A DNA stretch of 64,000 nt, taken from assembly GCF_001570365.1 (NCBI RefSeq), contig NZ_BBYK01000045.1, forward strand, positions 124,001-188,000, read 5' to 3'. Positions 44,937-55,295 of the stretch are shown in pieces; positions within the stretch are counted from its first letter, which is position 1, and every line of letters begins with the position of its first letter. A program made the position numbers and the translations under genes. Below the pieces are notes generated by a model that was given only the letters and a program-made list of their open reading frames with translations, did no database searches and was not told the DNA's origin. Source of the DNA: Microtetraspora fusca. GTDB taxonomy: Bacteria; Actinomycetota; Actinomycetes; Streptosporangiales; Streptosporangiaceae.

Positions 44937-45763
44937 CGTCCGCGCGCCGGGCTCCGGGGCGGATCGCCGTCCACCTGCTGCTGTGGGGGTACGCGGTCGT
45001 CGCGCTGCTGCCGCTGGTCGTCATGCTGCTCAATTCGCTGCGGCCGACCAGCGAGATCTTCACCGCGCCGCTGGGTCTGCCGACGTCCCCCACGCTGCAC
45101 AGTTACCTCCGCGTGTGGACGGACGCGTCGTTCAGCACGTACTTCCTGAACTCGCTGATCGTCACCGGCGGCGCGGTGCTGCTCGGCACCGCGGTCTCCG
45201 CGCTGGCGGCCTACCCGCTGGCCCGCCACGACTTCTTCGGCAGCCGGGTCCTCGGCGCGTACTTCCTGGCCGGGCTGATGCTGCCGATCCGGCTGGGTCT
45301 GGTGCCGATCTTCTACCTCATGGACTCCATGGGGTTGATCGACTCGCTGCTCGGGCTCACGCTGCTCTACGCCGCGTCCGGGGTGCCGTTCTGCGTCTTC
45401 GTGCTGTCGGCGTTCTACCGTTCCCTGCCCGGCGAACTGGACGAGGCGGCCCGGCTCGACGGGGCCGGCGAGTTCCGGATCTTCGGGCAGATCATGCTCC
45501 CGCTGGTGCGGCCCGCGCTGGCGTCGGTGATGCTGTTCCAGTTCGTGCCGCTGTGGCATGAGTTCCTCTACCCGTTGGTGCTGCTGCGCTCCGACGAGAA
45601 GTTCACCATCCCACGCGGGCTGTCGCAGTTCTTCGGCGAGTACACGACCGACTGGTCGGCGCTGTTCGCCGGACTGGTCCTCGCCACGGCGCCGCTCTTC
45701 GTGCTGTTCGTCCTGGCGACCAAGCAGATCATCGCCGGGTTGACCGCCGGCATGAGCAAGTAG
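44933..45763 (+). CDS. Sugar ABC importer permease, MalG-like
   Basis: 276 residues, six membrane helices, with the EAA loop DEAARLDGAGEFRIFGQIML near 165. GTG start overlaps the previous stop (GTGTGA) with AGGAGG upstream. No ATPase gene follows; as in Streptomyces a shared ATPase (MsiK type) encoded elsewhere probably powers it. Confidence 0.92.
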   Translation: MTSARRAPGRIAVHLLLWGYAVVALLPLVVMLLNSLRPTSEIFTAPLGLPTSPTLHSYLRVWTDASFSTYFLNSLIVTGGAVLLGTAVSALAAYPLARHDFFGSRVLGAYFLAGLMLPIRLGLVPIFYLMDSMGLIDSLLGLTLLYAASGVPFCVFVLSAFYRSLPGELDEAARLDGAGEFRIFGQIMLPLVRPALASVMLFQFVPLWHEFLYPLVLLRSDEKFTIPRGLSQFFGEYTTDWSALFAGLVLATAPLFVLFVLATKQIIAGLTAGMSK

Positions 45764-45802
45764 GCACGCATCGTACGTTTCGGAGACCTACGGGAGGCGG
45801 GC

Positions 45803-46708
45803 GTGGACGCCGGCGGCGACTACTCGAGCGGGATGCTGGTGCGGCTGCGCGGCGCGATCCCGTCCTTGCGGCCCGCCGAGCAACGGGTCGCGCGCGCGGT
45901 GCTGGCCGACCCCCAGGGCGTCGCCGACCGCTCGATCGGCGTGCTCGCCCGCGAGTGCGGCACCTCGGAGACCACGGTGCTGCGGTTCTGCCGGGCGATC
46001 GGGTTGCGCGGCTACACCGAGCTGCGGCTCGCGCTCGCCCGCGAGATGACGGTGGAGGCGACGCGCGCCGGCGGCGCCCGCCCGCTCGACGGCGACATCA
46101 GCGCCGACGACCCGCTGGAGGAGATCGTCGCCAAGATCGGCTACAGCGACTCCCGCGCGGTGGCGGAGACCGCCGAGCACCTCGACGTCGCCGCCCTGGA
46201 GCGCGCGGTCGACGCGATCGTCGCGGCCCGCCGGGTCGATCTCTACGGCGCGGGGGCGAGCGGCTATGTCGCGGCCGACCTGCACCAGAAGCTGCACCGG
46301 ATCGGGCTGACGGCGTTCGTCTGGCAAGACTTCCACAGCGCGCTCACCTCGGCGGCGCTGCTGGGCGCGGCGGACGTCGCGATCGGCATCTCGCACTCCG
46401 GCGCCACGGTCGACGTCCTGGAGGCGCTGCGGCTCGCCGCCGACCACGGGGCGACCACGATCGCGATCACGAACTTCCATCCTTCGCCGATCACCGAGCT
46501 GGCCGACATCGTGCTGAAGACCGCGGCCCGGGAGGCCCCGTTCCGCTTCGGGGCGATGGGCAGCAGGATCGCCCAGCTCACCGTGGTCGACTGCCTCTTC
46601 GTCGGAGTGGCCGCCCAGCGTACGTACGACGAGACCCTGACCGCCTTGGAGGACACCTACCGCGCGATCGGAAGCCGCCGGCGCAAAGGGACGCGGCCGT
46701 ACTCCTGA
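45803..46708 (+). CDS. RpiR-family regulator with SIS domain
   Basis: 301 residues. N-terminal HTH (SLRPAEQRVARAVLADP, SETTVLRFCRAIG) and a phosphosugar-binding SIS domain with GISHSGATVDVLEA. Members sense phosphosugars. Its place 40 bases after the importer suggests it controls that operon. GGGAGG lies before the GTG. Confidence 0.9.
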   Translation: MDAGGDYSSGMLVRLRGAIPSLRPAEQRVARAVLADPQGVADRSIGVLARECGTSETTVLRFCRAIGLRGYTELRLALAREMTVEATRAGGARPLDGDISADDPLEEIVAKIGYSDSRAVAETAEHLDVAALERAVDAIVAARRVDLYGAGASGYVAADLHQKLHRIGLTAFVWQDFHSALTSAALLGAADVAIGISHSGATVDVLEALRLAADHGATTIAITNFHPSPITELADIVLKTAAREAPFRFGAMGSRIAQLTVVDCLFVGVAAQRTYDETLTALEDTYRAIGSRRRKGTRPYS

Positions 46709-46726
46709 AGGCCCTGAGGCCGTCTC

Positions 46727-47311
46727 TCAGGCGGCGTGCCCGGTGGCCTGGAGGCCGGCGAGCAGGGCGTCCAGGCCCCGCTCGAACTCCTCCTCGCCCT
46801 GCGCGGTCCGCGCGTCCCGCACGGTCGCGTTGGGGTCGGCCCAGCCGGACTGCTGCACCTCGACGGCCACGCTGCCGAAGACATACGCCCGCAGCGCCCG
46901 TACGGCGTCCGCCGCGCCCGCGAGCCCGGCCTCGGCGAGTTGCTCCGTCTGGTCCCTGATCGAGATCAGCGCGGTGCCCTTGGGGGGCTTGGTGAGCGCG
47001 AGCGACAGCACGCCGGGATGCTCCAGCAGGGTGGCGCGGCCGGCCCGGGCCCAGGCGCGGGCGCGGTCCTGCCAGCTTCCCTCGGCCTCCACCCGCACGG
47101 TCGTCACGTGCTCGGCCAGGACGTCCATCAGCGCCTCCTTGCCGCGGGGGAGGTGATGGTAGATCGCCATGGCCTCCACCTGGAGCGCGTCGCCGAGGCG
47201 GCGCATGGTCAGCCGGCGCAGCCCCTGCCCGTCGGCGATGTGCAGCGCGGCGTCGATGATGCGTTCGAGGGAGAGCGGGACCGGTGGTCGCTTGGCAGGC
47301 ATGTCGATCAT
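46727..47311 (-). CDS. TetR-family regulator with TetR_C-like domain
   Basis: 194 residues. HTH with IIDAALHIADGQGLRRLTMR and QVEAMAIYHHLPRGKEAL. The ligand domain resembles that of tetracycline-repressor-like proteins. Target unknown; a TTAC-TGT-GTAA dyad at about 47328-47338 in its upstream region may be its own operator. Start may be ATG 47311 or 47302. Confidence 0.88.
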   Translation of the reverse strand: MIDMPAKRPPVPLSLERIIDAALHIADGQGLRRLTMRRLGDALQVEAMAIYHHLPRGKEALMDVLAEHVTTVRVEAEGSWQDRARAWARAGRATLLEHPGVLSLALTKPPKGTALISIRDQTEQLAEAGLAGAADAVRALRAYVFGSVAVEVQQSGWADPNATVRDARTAQGEEEFERGLDALLAGLQATGHAA

Positions 47312-47426
47312 GCTGCCACAGCTGACCTTACTGTGTAAAGGAACTCGCCAGGCCCGAATGTGAGGGTCGCGGTGAAACGGCGTACGCTACGGCCAGCGAT
47401 ATCTGCCTGATCTGGAGGGACCGTCG

Positions 47427-47825
47427 ATGGCGTTTTTCCGTCCGCGTGTGAGCCGGGAGGCGGAGGTCAGGTACCACGCCGACCAGGAGGTCGGAAAGGG
47501 GTACCACGACCTCCTGGAGAAGGCGAGGGAGGCCGAGCGTGTCCTGAGGGAGAAGCAGGCCGCGGATGCCTCCACCGAGGAGCTGCGCGAGGCCGGCCTC
47601 GTCCTGGACCGCGCGCTCACCGACGCCCTGCGCGCGGCGGAGGCCGCGCAGCGCGCCACGTTCGGTGTGAAGTCGTACGACGACCGCATCCGCCGCAGGA
47701 AGGGCAAGGCCACGCCCAAGGGCGCCATGTGGACCGCCGAGGTGAACCGCCTGCGCACGCTGCGGGAGGCCCACCGGCTCACCGGCATCGCCCGGGTGCC
47801 GCGCGAGTCCGTCGCGGCTCGCTGA
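47427..47825 (+). CDS. Coiled-coil protein, function unknown
   Basis: 132 residues. Charged helix with heptad-like pattern from about residue 13 to 90 (EVGKGYHDLLEKAREAERVL, TDALRAAEAAQRA), then a basic stretch RIRRRKGKATPKG. No membrane segment. GGAGGG precedes the ATG. A bidirectional terminator follows. Confidence 0.7.
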   Translation: MAFFRPRVSREAEVRYHADQEVGKGYHDLLEKAREAERVLREKQAADASTEELREAGLVLDRALTDALRAAEAAQRATFGVKSYDDRIRRRKGKATPKGAMWTAEVNRLRTLREAHRLTGIARVPRESVAAR

Positions 47826-47960
47826 GGCCGCTCCGGTCCCGTCCGCCGTTCAGGAGCCCGTCGCCGGGTCCTCCGCGTACGGCTCGCCACGTGGCCGCCA
47901 GCGGTGTCGGCCGGCCCCTGTGCCCGGCCCTCTCCGCGCGGCTCGTCAGCGGTCATGAAA

Positions 47961-47997
47961 AGACGGCCCGCGCCCCTTTCGGGGGCGCGGGCCGTCT
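47961..47997. terminator. Bidirectional terminator before the principal sigma gene
   Basis: Perfect 16-bp stem AGACGGCCCGCGCCCC with a 5-base loop between convergent genes. Confidence 0.9.
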
Positions 47998-48009
47998 CGT
48001 TTCGGCCGC

Positions 48010-49362
48010 CTAGCTGGCCCAGTCGAGCAGCGGGCGGGTGTTGCTCGGGTGGCGGAGCTTGGACAGCGACTCCTTCTCGAGCTGGCGGATCCGCTCCCGG
48101 GTGAGGCCCAGGAACTTGCCGATCTCGTCGAGGGTGTGCGGCTTGCCGTCCGCCAGGCCGAACCGGAGCGCCATGATCTTCGCCTCGCGTGGCGTCAGGT
48201 TCCCGAGCACGCCCTTGAGCTGCTCGGCCAGGAGCTGCCGGTCCACGACCTCGGACGCCTCGGGGGAGTCCACGTCCTCGATCAGGTCGCCGATGCGGGT
48301 CTCGCCGTCCTCGCCGATCGTGGAGTCGAGGCTGATCGGCTGCCTGCTCGTCCGCAGCAGCTCCTCGATCTGGTCGGGCGTCTTGTCCAGCTCGACCGCC
48401 AGCTCCTCGGGGGAGGGCTCCCGGCCGAGGCGCTGGTGCATGTCACGCTCCACGCGGGACAGCTTGGACAGCATCTCCAGCACGTGGACGGGCAGCCGGA
48501 TCGTCCGGGCCGAGTCGGCGAAGCCGCGCTGGATCGCCTGCCGGATCCACCACATCGCGTACGTGGAGAACTTGTAGCCCTTGGTGTAGTCGAACTTCTC
48601 GACCGCGCGGATCAGGCCGAGGTTGCCCTCCTGGACGACGTCGAGCAGGGCCATGCCGCGGTCGGTGTACTTCTTGGCCACCGACACGACGAGGCGCAGG
48701 TTGGCCTCCAGCATGTGGTCCTTGGCGCGCTTGCCGTCCTCGATGATCCACTCCAGGTCCTCGCGGACCTCGGGGCGCAGGACCTCGCCGTTCTCCAGCG
48801 CGGTCTCCAGCTTGTGCTCCGCGTACAGGCCGGCCTCGATGCGCTTGGCCAGCTCGACCTCCTGCGCGGCGGTCAGCAGGGTGCGCCGGCCGATCGACTT
48901 GAGGTACGTGTGGACGGAGTCGCCCATGACGGAGGAGTTGTCGTCGAGGTCGATCGCGGCGCCGTCGTCGGACGAGTCCTCCGCCTCGGCCTGGTCGGCG
49001 CTCCACTCCTCGTCCTCGTCGAGGGCGGGGTCGGCGGACGGCTCGTCGGCGCCCGCCGCGGAGCCGCGCTTCGCGGACTTGCGCGTCTTGGCGGGCTTCG
49101 CGGCCTTGGCGGTCGCGGTCTTGGCGGAGGCGCGGGGCGCCTTCTTCGCCGGCTCCGACTCCGACAGCTCCACGCCGGCCTCGCTGAGCTCGCGCAGGAT
49201 GCTGCGGGCCTCGGCGGGCGCGACGCCGGCCTGGCCGAACGCCTCGCGAAGATCCGAGAGAGAAAGGTGACCGTGTGCACGGCCCCGGTCCAGGAGCTGG
49301 TCCAGAGTCGTCATCGGGGTCGCCGCGCGCTCGGGCGAGGTCGCCACGGCGGTCGGGGGCAT
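48010..49362 (-). CDS. hrdB: Principal sigma-70 factor
   Basis: 450 residues. Region 1.1-like N-terminus (about 1-70), an Ala/Lys-rich linker and an acidic stretch, then regions 1.2 to 4 complete: [45 protein letters not shown], and [21 protein letters not shown]. This is the HrdB/SigA class. The frame extends upstream but the ATG at 49362 has an excellent AGGAGGAGG site. Runs convergent with the coiled-coil gene. Confidence 0.96.
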   Translation of the reverse strand: MPPTAVATSPERAATPMTTLDQLLDRGRAHGHLSLSDLREAFGQAGVAPAEARSILRELSEAGVELSESEPAKKAPRASAKTATAKAAKPAKTRKSAKRGSAAGADEPSADPALDEDEEWSADQAEAEDSSDDGAAIDLDDNSSVMGDSVHTYLKSIGRRTLLTAAQEVELAKRIEAGLYAEHKLETALENGEVLRPEVREDLEWIIEDGKRAKDHMLEANLRLVVSVAKKYTDRGMALLDVVQEGNLGLIRAVEKFDYTKGYKFSTYAMWWIRQAIQRGFADSARTIRLPVHVLEMLSKLSRVERDMHQRLGREPSPEELAVELDKTPDQIEELLRTSRQPISLDSTIGEDGETRIGDLIEDVDSPEASEVVDRQLLAEQLKGVLGNLTPREAKIMALRFGLADGKPHTLDEIGKFLGLTRERIRQLEKESLSKLRHPSNTRPLLDWAS

Positions 49363-49492
49363 GAGGACACCTCCTCCTGACGGAGAACGTCGTACTGGGT
49401 GGCAATGACGGGGCGCGGCGGTTGCGGCGGCGCTGCGCGCCTGTATCAATAACGCCCGCGAGCCGAGTTTGTTCCCCCAGTACGCGGGGAGG

Positions 49493-49867
49493 TCAGTCCG
49501 ACGGGGCGACGATGCTGATGCTGACCTGCGGCATCGGCATGGGCTCGGCGCCCTGGAGCCGCTCGGTCGTCCAGTAGTCGCGGGTCGCGCCCGGATCCAC
49601 GCTGAGGTGCCGCTCCACCACGTCGGGCAGGACGTCGACGAGCTCCTCGGGCAGCATGCCCGTCTCCTCGACGGCCGGAGCCACCGGTTGGCGGGTCGGC
49701 GCGGGGGCCGTTTTCTTCTGGGCTTCCTTGGCACGGGCCTGGTCGGCCTGCTCCTTGACCGCCTGCTCGAGACGTCCCGCCGAGGCGGTGGTGGTCACGG
49801 AGACCCCGCCCACCACGATGGCGGTGACGACACCCGCGGAGATCAGCATCTTGCGATCCGGCTTCAT
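49493..49867 (-). CDS. Small exported or anchored protein, function unknown
   Basis: 124 residues. Signal or anchor segment at about 8-28 ([18 protein letters not shown]), a charged helix ([15 protein letters not shown]), a Pro-rich linker, and a short acidic domain with a conserved-looking [23 protein letters not shown] lies before the ATG at 49867. No family recognised. Confidence 0.7.
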   Translation of the reverse strand: MKPDRKMLISAGVVTAIVVGGVSVTTTASAGRLEQAVKEQADQARAKEAQKKTAPAPTRQPVAPAVEETGMLPEELVDVLPDVVERHLSVDPGATRDYWTTERLQGAEPMPMPQVSISIVAPSD

Positions 49868-49901
49868 ATGGACGTCCTCCCTCAAATGTGACGCGCGGAG
49901 G

Positions 49902-51083
49902 TCATTTTTGGTTTCGCAGGGCGACCATATCCGGTTTTCCGTTGGGCAACAGGGGAATCTGCTGCACCTTTTGCACCATTCGCGGGGCGGCGTAGGCGGG
50001 CAGCCGCTCCTTGGCGTACGCGCGGAGATCCTCCAGCGTCGCCGTGCCGACGACGACCGCGACGACGATCTCGCCCCACTCGGGGTCGGGCCGCCCGACC
50101 ACGGCCACGTCGCGGACGCCGGGGTGCCCGGCGAGGACGCCCGCGACCGCCCCGGCGACCACCTTCTGCCCGCCGGTGTTGATGACGTCGTCGGCCCGGC
50201 CGAGGACCGCGAGCCGCCCGTCCTCGATCGACCCGAGGTCGGAGGTGACGAACCAGCCGCCCTCGAACTCGGCGCCCCCGGAGCCGTCGCGCCGCGGGCG
50301 GTATCCGGAGAACAGCACCGGGCCGGCGATCAGGACCCGTCCGTCGGCGCGGATTTTGAGATCTACATTGTCAAGGGCGACGCCGTCGTACACGCACCCG
50401 CCGCTGGTCTCGCTCATGCCGTACGTCGTGACGACGCGGGCGCCGCGGGCCCGCGCCTCGTCGAGCAGGCCGGGCGGCGCGGGGGCCCCGCCGAGCAGGA
50501 TGGTCCGGAACGCCGACACGTCCAGGCCCAGGTCGAGGAGCCTCCTGAGCTGGGTCGGCACCAGGGACACGTGCGCGGCCCCGCTCGCCGCCACGTCCTC
50601 GGGGGAGAAACGCGGATGGATGATCGGCTCGGCGTCGCTCAGCAGCGACCTGACCAGCACCTGCGCCCCCGAAATGTGCGACGGGGGGAGGCAGCACAGC
50701 CACCGCTCGCCCGGGGCGGCCCCGACCCGCTCCAGGGACGCCCGCGCCGACGAGGTGAGGGCACGCGCCGTGAGCTCGACCCCCTTCGGGGCCCCGGTGG
50801 ATCCGGACGTGGCGATGATGACCGCGGCGCGCGTCGGCGCCCCGCCCGGCTCCCGCCGTACGCCCTCGGGGGTCACGACGTGGGTGGGGCGCAGTGAGGC
50901 GAGCGCGGCCGAGAGAGCGGGACGCGGCAGGTCGGGGGAGAGCGGCAGCACCGCGGGGCCGTCCCCGGACAGGGCGCGCTCGATCGCGGCGAACAGCGCC
51001 GGACCCGGCGGCAGGAGCAGCGCGTGCAACTCCCTCTCGTCGGGTCCGTGTTCGTGGGCCTTGTGTTCGCGACTGCTGGGCAC
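49902..51083 (-). CDS. menE: AMP-binding o-succinylbenzoate-CoA ligase
   Basis: 393 residues. The P-loop STGAPKG is at about 98-104 in IIATSGSTGAPKGVELT. TTYGMSETSGG and the hinge GRADDVINTGGQKV follow. MenE activates o-succinylbenzoate for MenB in menaquinone synthesis. The length is short for the family but complete. It diverges from menB, which confirms the pathway. The GTG at 51083 has a TAACCT hexamer 7 bases upstream and no ribosome site. Confidence 0.88.
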   Translation of the reverse strand: MPSSREHKAHEHGPDERELHALLLPPGPALFAAIERALSGDGPAVLPLSPDLPRPALSAALASLRPTHVVTPEGVRREPGGAPTRAAVIIATSGSTGAPKGVELTARALTSSARASLERVGAAPGERWLCCLPPSHISGAQVLVRSLLSDAEPIIHPRFSPEDVAASGAAHVSLVPTQLRRLLDLGLDVSAFRTILLGGAPAPPGLLDEARARGARVVTTYGMSETSGGCVYDGVALDNVDLKIRADGRVLIAGPVLFSGYRPRRDGSGGAEFEGGWFVTSDLGSIEDGRLAVLGRADDVINTGGQKVVAGAVAGVLAGHPGVRDVAVVGRPDPEWGEIVVAVVVGTATLEDLRAYAKERLPAYAAPRMVQKVQQIPLLPNGKPDMVALRNQK

Positions 51084-51151
51084 GGTCGTAAGGTTAGTCC
51101 CGGCAGACGGAACCGCCGGTGAACGGGCGGTTCGTGGAGTGAGGAGCGAGT

Positions 51152-51982
51152 GTGACAAGCGGCGTCGACTGGAAGCGGTCAGGCGAGTACGAGGACATCA
51201 TCTACGAGACCGCCGAGGGCATCGCGAAGATCACGATCAACCGGCCGGAGCGGCACAACGCGTTCCGCCCGACGACGCTCTTCGAGCTGCGCGACGCGTT
51301 CAACGTCGCCCAGGAGGACACCTCCGTCGGTGTGATCATTTTCACCGGCGCCGGGGACCGGGCGTTCTGCTCGGGCGGCGACCAGAAGATCCGCGGCGAC
51401 GACGGCTACGTCGACGACAAGACGCACGGCATCGGCCGGCTGAACGTCCTGGACCTGCAGGTTCAGATCCGGCGCTGCCCCAAGCCGGTCATCGCGATGG
51501 TCGCGGGCTACGCCATCGGCGGCGGCCACGTGCTGCATGTCTGCTGTGACCTCACGATCGCCGCGGACAACGCGCGGTTCGGGCAGACCGGCCCCAAGGT
51601 CGGCTCGTTCGACGGCGGGTACGGCTCGTGGCTGCTGGCCGAGACGGTCGGCCTCAAGCGGGCGCGCGAGATCTGGTACCTCTGCCGCCAGTACGACGCG
51701 GAGACCGCCCTCCAGTGGGGCCTGGTCAACGCGGTCGTGCCGCTGGAGCGCCTGGAGGAGGAGACCGTCCAGTGGGCGCGCGAGCTGCTGGAGAAGTCCC
51801 CGCTCGCGCTGCGCATGCTCAAGGGCGCGCTCAACGCGGTCACCGACGGCGCGGCCGGCATGCAGCAGTTCGCCGGCGACGCGACGCTCCTCTACTACAT
51901 GAGCGAGGAGGCCCAGGAGGGCCGCGACGCGTTCAAGGAGAAGCGCACCCCGGACTTCGCGAAGTTCCCGCGCCGCCCGTAG
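51152..51982 (+). CDS. menB: 1,4-Dihydroxy-2-naphthoyl-CoA synthase
   Basis: 276 residues, crotonase fold. The oxyanion hole segments [10 protein letters not shown] and [17 protein letters not shown] and the MenB-specific [17 protein letters not shown] are all present. It closes the naphthoquinone ring. GAGGAG precedes the GTG. Stop overlaps the menC start (TAGTG). Confidence 0.95.
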   Translation: MTSGVDWKRSGEYEDIIYETAEGIAKITINRPERHNAFRPTTLFELRDAFNVAQEDTSVGVIIFTGAGDRAFCSGGDQKIRGDDGYVDDKTHGIGRLNVLDLQVQIRRCPKPVIAMVAGYAIGGGHVLHVCCDLTIAADNARFGQTGPKVGSFDGGYGSWLLAETVGLKRAREIWYLCRQYDAETALQWGLVNAVVPLERLEEETVQWARELLEKSPLALRMLKGALNAVTDGAAGMQQFAGDATLLYYMSEEAQEGRDAFKEKRTPDFAKFPRRP

Positions 51983-52917
51983 TGCACGTCTTCCGCATCC
52001 CGATGACCCTGCGGTTCCGGGGGCAGACCGTCCGCGAGGGCGTGCTGATCCACGGACCCGCCGGGTGGGGGGAGTTCTCGCCCTTCCCCGAGTACGGCCC
52101 CGCCGAGTGCGCCCGCTGGCTGGCCTGCGCGCGCGAGGCCGCCTTCGACGGCTGGCCGGCGCCGCTGCGCGACTCCGTCCCGGTGAACGCCACCGTGCCC
52201 GCCGTCGGCCCGGAGAAGGCCGCCGAGATCGTACGGCTGTCGCAGTGCGGCACCGCGAAGGTCAAGGTCGGCGAGCGCGGCCAGGACTTCGCCGAGGACA
52301 TGGCGCGGGTCGAGGCGGTCCGCGACGCGATCGGCCCGGGAGGCCGGGTCCGGGTGGACGTCAACGGCGCCTGGGACGTCGACTCCGCCGTCCGACGGCT
52401 CAAGGAGCTCGACCGGTTCGACCTGGAGTACGCCGAGCAGCCGTGCGCCACGCTCGACGAGCTCGCCGTCGTCCGGCGCCAGGTGGACGTGCCGATCGCC
52501 GCCGACGAGTCGATCCGCCGCGCGGAGGACCCGCTGAAGGTCCGCGCCGCGGAGGCGGCCGACATCGCCGTGGTCAAGGTGCAGCCCCTCGGCGGCGTGC
52601 GCAACGCGCTGCGCGTCGCCGAGGCGTGCGGGCTGCCCGTGGTCGTGTCGAGCGCCGTCGAGACGTCGGTCGGCCTGGCGGCCGGCCTCGCTCTCGCTGC
52701 CGCGTTGCCCGAATTGCCGTACGCTTGCGGACTCGGGACGATGCCTTTGCTCAGCGGTGACGTCGTCACGGACTCCCTCGTCCCCGTCGGCGGGGCGATA
52801 GCCGTGCGGCGTCCGAAGGTGGATCAGCGTGCCCTCGCGGCGTACGAGATCGAGTCGCCCGCCTGGAGACGACGGATGGAGGAGGCCGCCGGAACGGCCG
52901 GAGAGGGGCGGCAGTGA
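51982..52917 (+). CDS. menC: o-Succinylbenzoate synthase
   Basis: 311 residues, enolase superfamily. The catalytic lysine is in AKVKVG, the metal ligands are in DVNGAW, EYAEQPC and ADESIR, and a second lysine is in VVKVQPLGG. The GTG start shares one base with the menB stop. Pairs with menD 4 bases overlapped downstream. Confidence 0.93.
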   Translation: MHVFRIPMTLRFRGQTVREGVLIHGPAGWGEFSPFPEYGPAECARWLACAREAAFDGWPAPLRDSVPVNATVPAVGPEKAAEIVRLSQCGTAKVKVGERGQDFAEDMARVEAVRDAIGPGGRVRVDVNGAWDVDSAVRRLKELDRFDLEYAEQPCATLDELAVVRRQVDVPIAADESIRRAEDPLKVRAAEAADIAVVKVQPLGGVRNALRVAEACGLPVVVSSAVETSVGLAAGLALAAALPELPYACGLGTMPLLSGDVVTDSLVPVGGAIAVRRPKVDQRALAAYEIESPAWRRRMEEAAGTAGEGRQ

Positions 52918-54578
52918 ATCCCGCCACCGCGCTTGCCACGGTGCTTGTCGACGAGCTGGTGCGCTGCGGGGTGACCGACGCCGTCCTCGCCCCGGGGTCC
53001 CGGTCGACACCCCTGGCCCTGGCCGTACACGAGGAGCCGCGGATAAGGCTGCACGTGCGGATCGACGAGCGGTCGGCCGCGTATCTGGCGCTCGGCCTGG
53101 CCAAGCGGTCGGAGCGGCCGGTCGCGATCATCTGCACGTCCGGCACCGCCGCGGCGAACTTCCACCCCGCCGTCATCGAGGCGTCGGAGTCGGGCGTGCC
53201 GCTGCTGGTGCTCACCGCCGACCGGCCGCCCGAGCTGCGCGGCACCGGGGCCAACCAGACGATCGACCAGGTCAAGATGTACGGCTCCACGGTCCGCTGG
53301 TTCGCCGAGGTCGGCGTGCCCGAGGATCGTCCGGGCCAGGCGGCCTACTGGCGCTCGCTGGCCTGCCGCGCCTACCAGCGGGCCGCGGGCCCGCCGGACC
53401 CGGGCCCCGTCCACCTCAACCTGGCCTTCCGCGAGCCGCTGATCCCCGACGGCGACGGCTCGTGGTGCGAGTCGCTCGACGGCGACGCGGGCGGCGCGTG
53501 GATCCGGGCCAGGGTGGCGCCGCCGGCGTCCGCGCTGCACATCCCGCCGACCCGGCGCGGCGTGCTCGTGGTCGGCGACGGCGCGGCCAACGTCCGCCGG
53601 TACGTGGCGGCGGCCGGGATGGCGGGCTGGCCGGTGCTCTCCGAGCCGAACGGCGGCGGCCGCTACGGCGACCACGCCATCTCGACCTACCACTTCCTGC
53701 TCGGCATCTCCGAGTTCGCCCAGGCGCACCGGCCCGACGTCGTGGTCACTCTGGGGCGGCCCGGGCTGTCGCGGCCGCTGCTGTCGTGGATCAGGCGGGC
53801 CGAGGAGCACATCGTGGTCGCCTCGGACCTCACCCGCTGGCCCGACCCGACGCGGTCGGCGACCCAGGTCGCGCAGGCGGTGGAGATCCCGGTCACCTCG
53901 GGGGACGACTCCTGGCTGCGGTCGTGGCGGCACGCCGAGCATGTCGCCCGGCACGCGATCGACGGCGTCCTGGACGCCTCCGGCCTCACCGAGCCGAGGC
54001 TGGCGCGCGACCTGGTCGAGATCCTGCCGAACGGCTCGCTGCTGTTCTGCGGCTCCTCGATGCCGATCAGGGACCTCGACCAGGCCATGCGGCCGCGCCG
54101 CGGGCTGCGGCTGATGGCGAGCCGCGGCGCGTCCGGTATCGACGGGGTGGTGTCCACCGCCATCGGCGCCGCCCTGGCGCACAACGGCCCCTCGTACGCG
54201 CTGATCGGCGACCTGACGTTGCTGCACGACCAGAACGGGCTGATCCTCGGCCCCCAGGAGCCGCGGCCCGACCTGTGCCTCGTCGTGGTCAACAACGACG
54301 GCGGCGGGATCTTCTCGCTGCTGCCGCAGGCCACCCTGGGCGACCCCTTCGAGCGGATCTTCGGGACGTCCCACGGCGTCGACCTGGAGTATCTCGCCGC
54401 CTCGACCGGCCTGCCGTACACGCGGGTCGAGGACCTCGACGACCTGCCGAGGGCGATCAAGGGGGACGGCATGCGCATGGTCGAGGTGCGCACCCGGAGG
54501 GACGGCAACGCCGCCATACACGCCGCCATGGGTGAGGCCGTACGCTCAGCGATGATCGGGAGTGCTACCGGAGACTGA
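52914..54578 (+). CDS. menD: SEPHCHC synthase
   Basis: 554 residues, ThDP-dependent enzyme. The N-terminal domain has GSRSTPLALAV, the catalytic-type glutamate is in RIDERSAAYLALG, and the ThDP-binding motif is GDLTLLHDQNGLIL to VNNDGGGIFSLLP. It adds the succinyl unit to isochorismate. The GTG start overlaps the menC stop (GTGA). Confidence 0.95.
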   Translation: MNPATALATVLVDELVRCGVTDAVLAPGSRSTPLALAVHEEPRIRLHVRIDERSAAYLALGLAKRSERPVAIICTSGTAAANFHPAVIEASESGVPLLVLTADRPPELRGTGANQTIDQVKMYGSTVRWFAEVGVPEDRPGQAAYWRSLACRAYQRAAGPPDPGPVHLNLAFREPLIPDGDGSWCESLDGDAGGAWIRARVAPPASALHIPPTRRGVLVVGDGAANVRRYVAAAGMAGWPVLSEPNGGGRYGDHAISTYHFLLGISEFAQAHRPDVVVTLGRPGLSRPLLSWIRRAEEHIVVASDLTRWPDPTRSATQVAQAVEIPVTSGDDSWLRSWRHAEHVARHAIDGVLDASGLTEPRLARDLVEILPNGSLLFCGSSMPIRDLDQAMRPRRGLRLMASRGASGIDGVVSTAIGAALAHNGPSYALIGDLTLLHDQNGLILGPQEPRPDLCLVVVNNDGGGIFSLLPQATLGDPFERIFGTSHGVDLEYLAASTGLPYTRVEDLDDLPRAIKGDGMRMVEVRTRRDGNAAIHAAMGEAVRSAMIGSATGD

Positions 54579-54665
54579 CCCTGGATGGTCCTCCGGATGG
54601 ATGTGGCATTGCCGGGGCGACGGCAGAATGGAGCTGCCGATTTCGCCCCGATCCCGAGGAGTGAC

Positions 54666-55295
54666 ATGCACGTCGAGGAGTGGCTGCAGACGATCCCAGC
54701 CGTCTGGGTCTACATCCTTGTCGGCGCGGTCATCGGGCTGGAGAGCCTGGGCATCCCGCTTCCGGGCGAGATCGTCCTGGTCAGCGCGGCGCTGCTGTCG
54801 TCCAAGGGTGTGGTGAGTCCCGTCGTGGTCGGCATCTGCGCCAGCGCCGGAGCGATCGTCGGCGACTCGATCGGCTACTACATCGGGTGGAGGGGCGGCC
54901 GGCCGCTGTTCGACCGGCTCGGCCGCAGGTTCCCCAAACACTTCGGACCTCCGCACATCGCCAAGGCCGAGCGGCTCTTCGACCGCTGGGGCATGTGGGC
55001 GGTCTTCTTCGGCCGCTTCGTGGCCCTGCTGCGGATCCTCGCCGGGCCGCTCGCGGGCGCGCTGCGGATGCCGTACTGGCGGTTCCTGATCGCGAACGTG
55101 CTCGGCGGCATCGTGTGGGCGGGCGGCACGACGACCGCCATCTACTACCTCGGCGTCGTGGCCGACAAGTGGCTGAAGGGCTTCTCCTGGATCGGCCTCG
55201 TGGCCGCACTCCTCTTCGGCCTGGGCACCACGGTGTGGCTGAAGCGGAAGGTCCGGGCCGACGAGGACGAGCCGGAGTCCGTCAGCGCTCGATGA
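54666..55295 (+). CDS. DedA-family membrane protein
   Basis: 209 residues, about four or five membrane segments with the conserved E/G-rich motif LESLGIPLPGEIVL and the GRF-R-G signature FFGRFVALLRILAGPLAG. DedA proteins flip lipid carriers such as undecaprenyl phosphate. GAGGAG before the ATG. 3' end overlaps the convergent GntR gene by 14 bases. Confidence 0.92.
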   Translation: MHVEEWLQTIPAVWVYILVGAVIGLESLGIPLPGEIVLVSAALLSSKGVVSPVVVGICASAGAIVGDSIGYYIGWRGGRPLFDRLGRRFPKHFGPPHIAKAERLFDRWGMWAVFFGRFVALLRILAGPLAGALRMPYWRFLIANVLGGIVWAGGTTTAIYYLGVVADKWLKGFSWIGLVAALLFGLGTTVWLKRKVRADEDEPESVSAR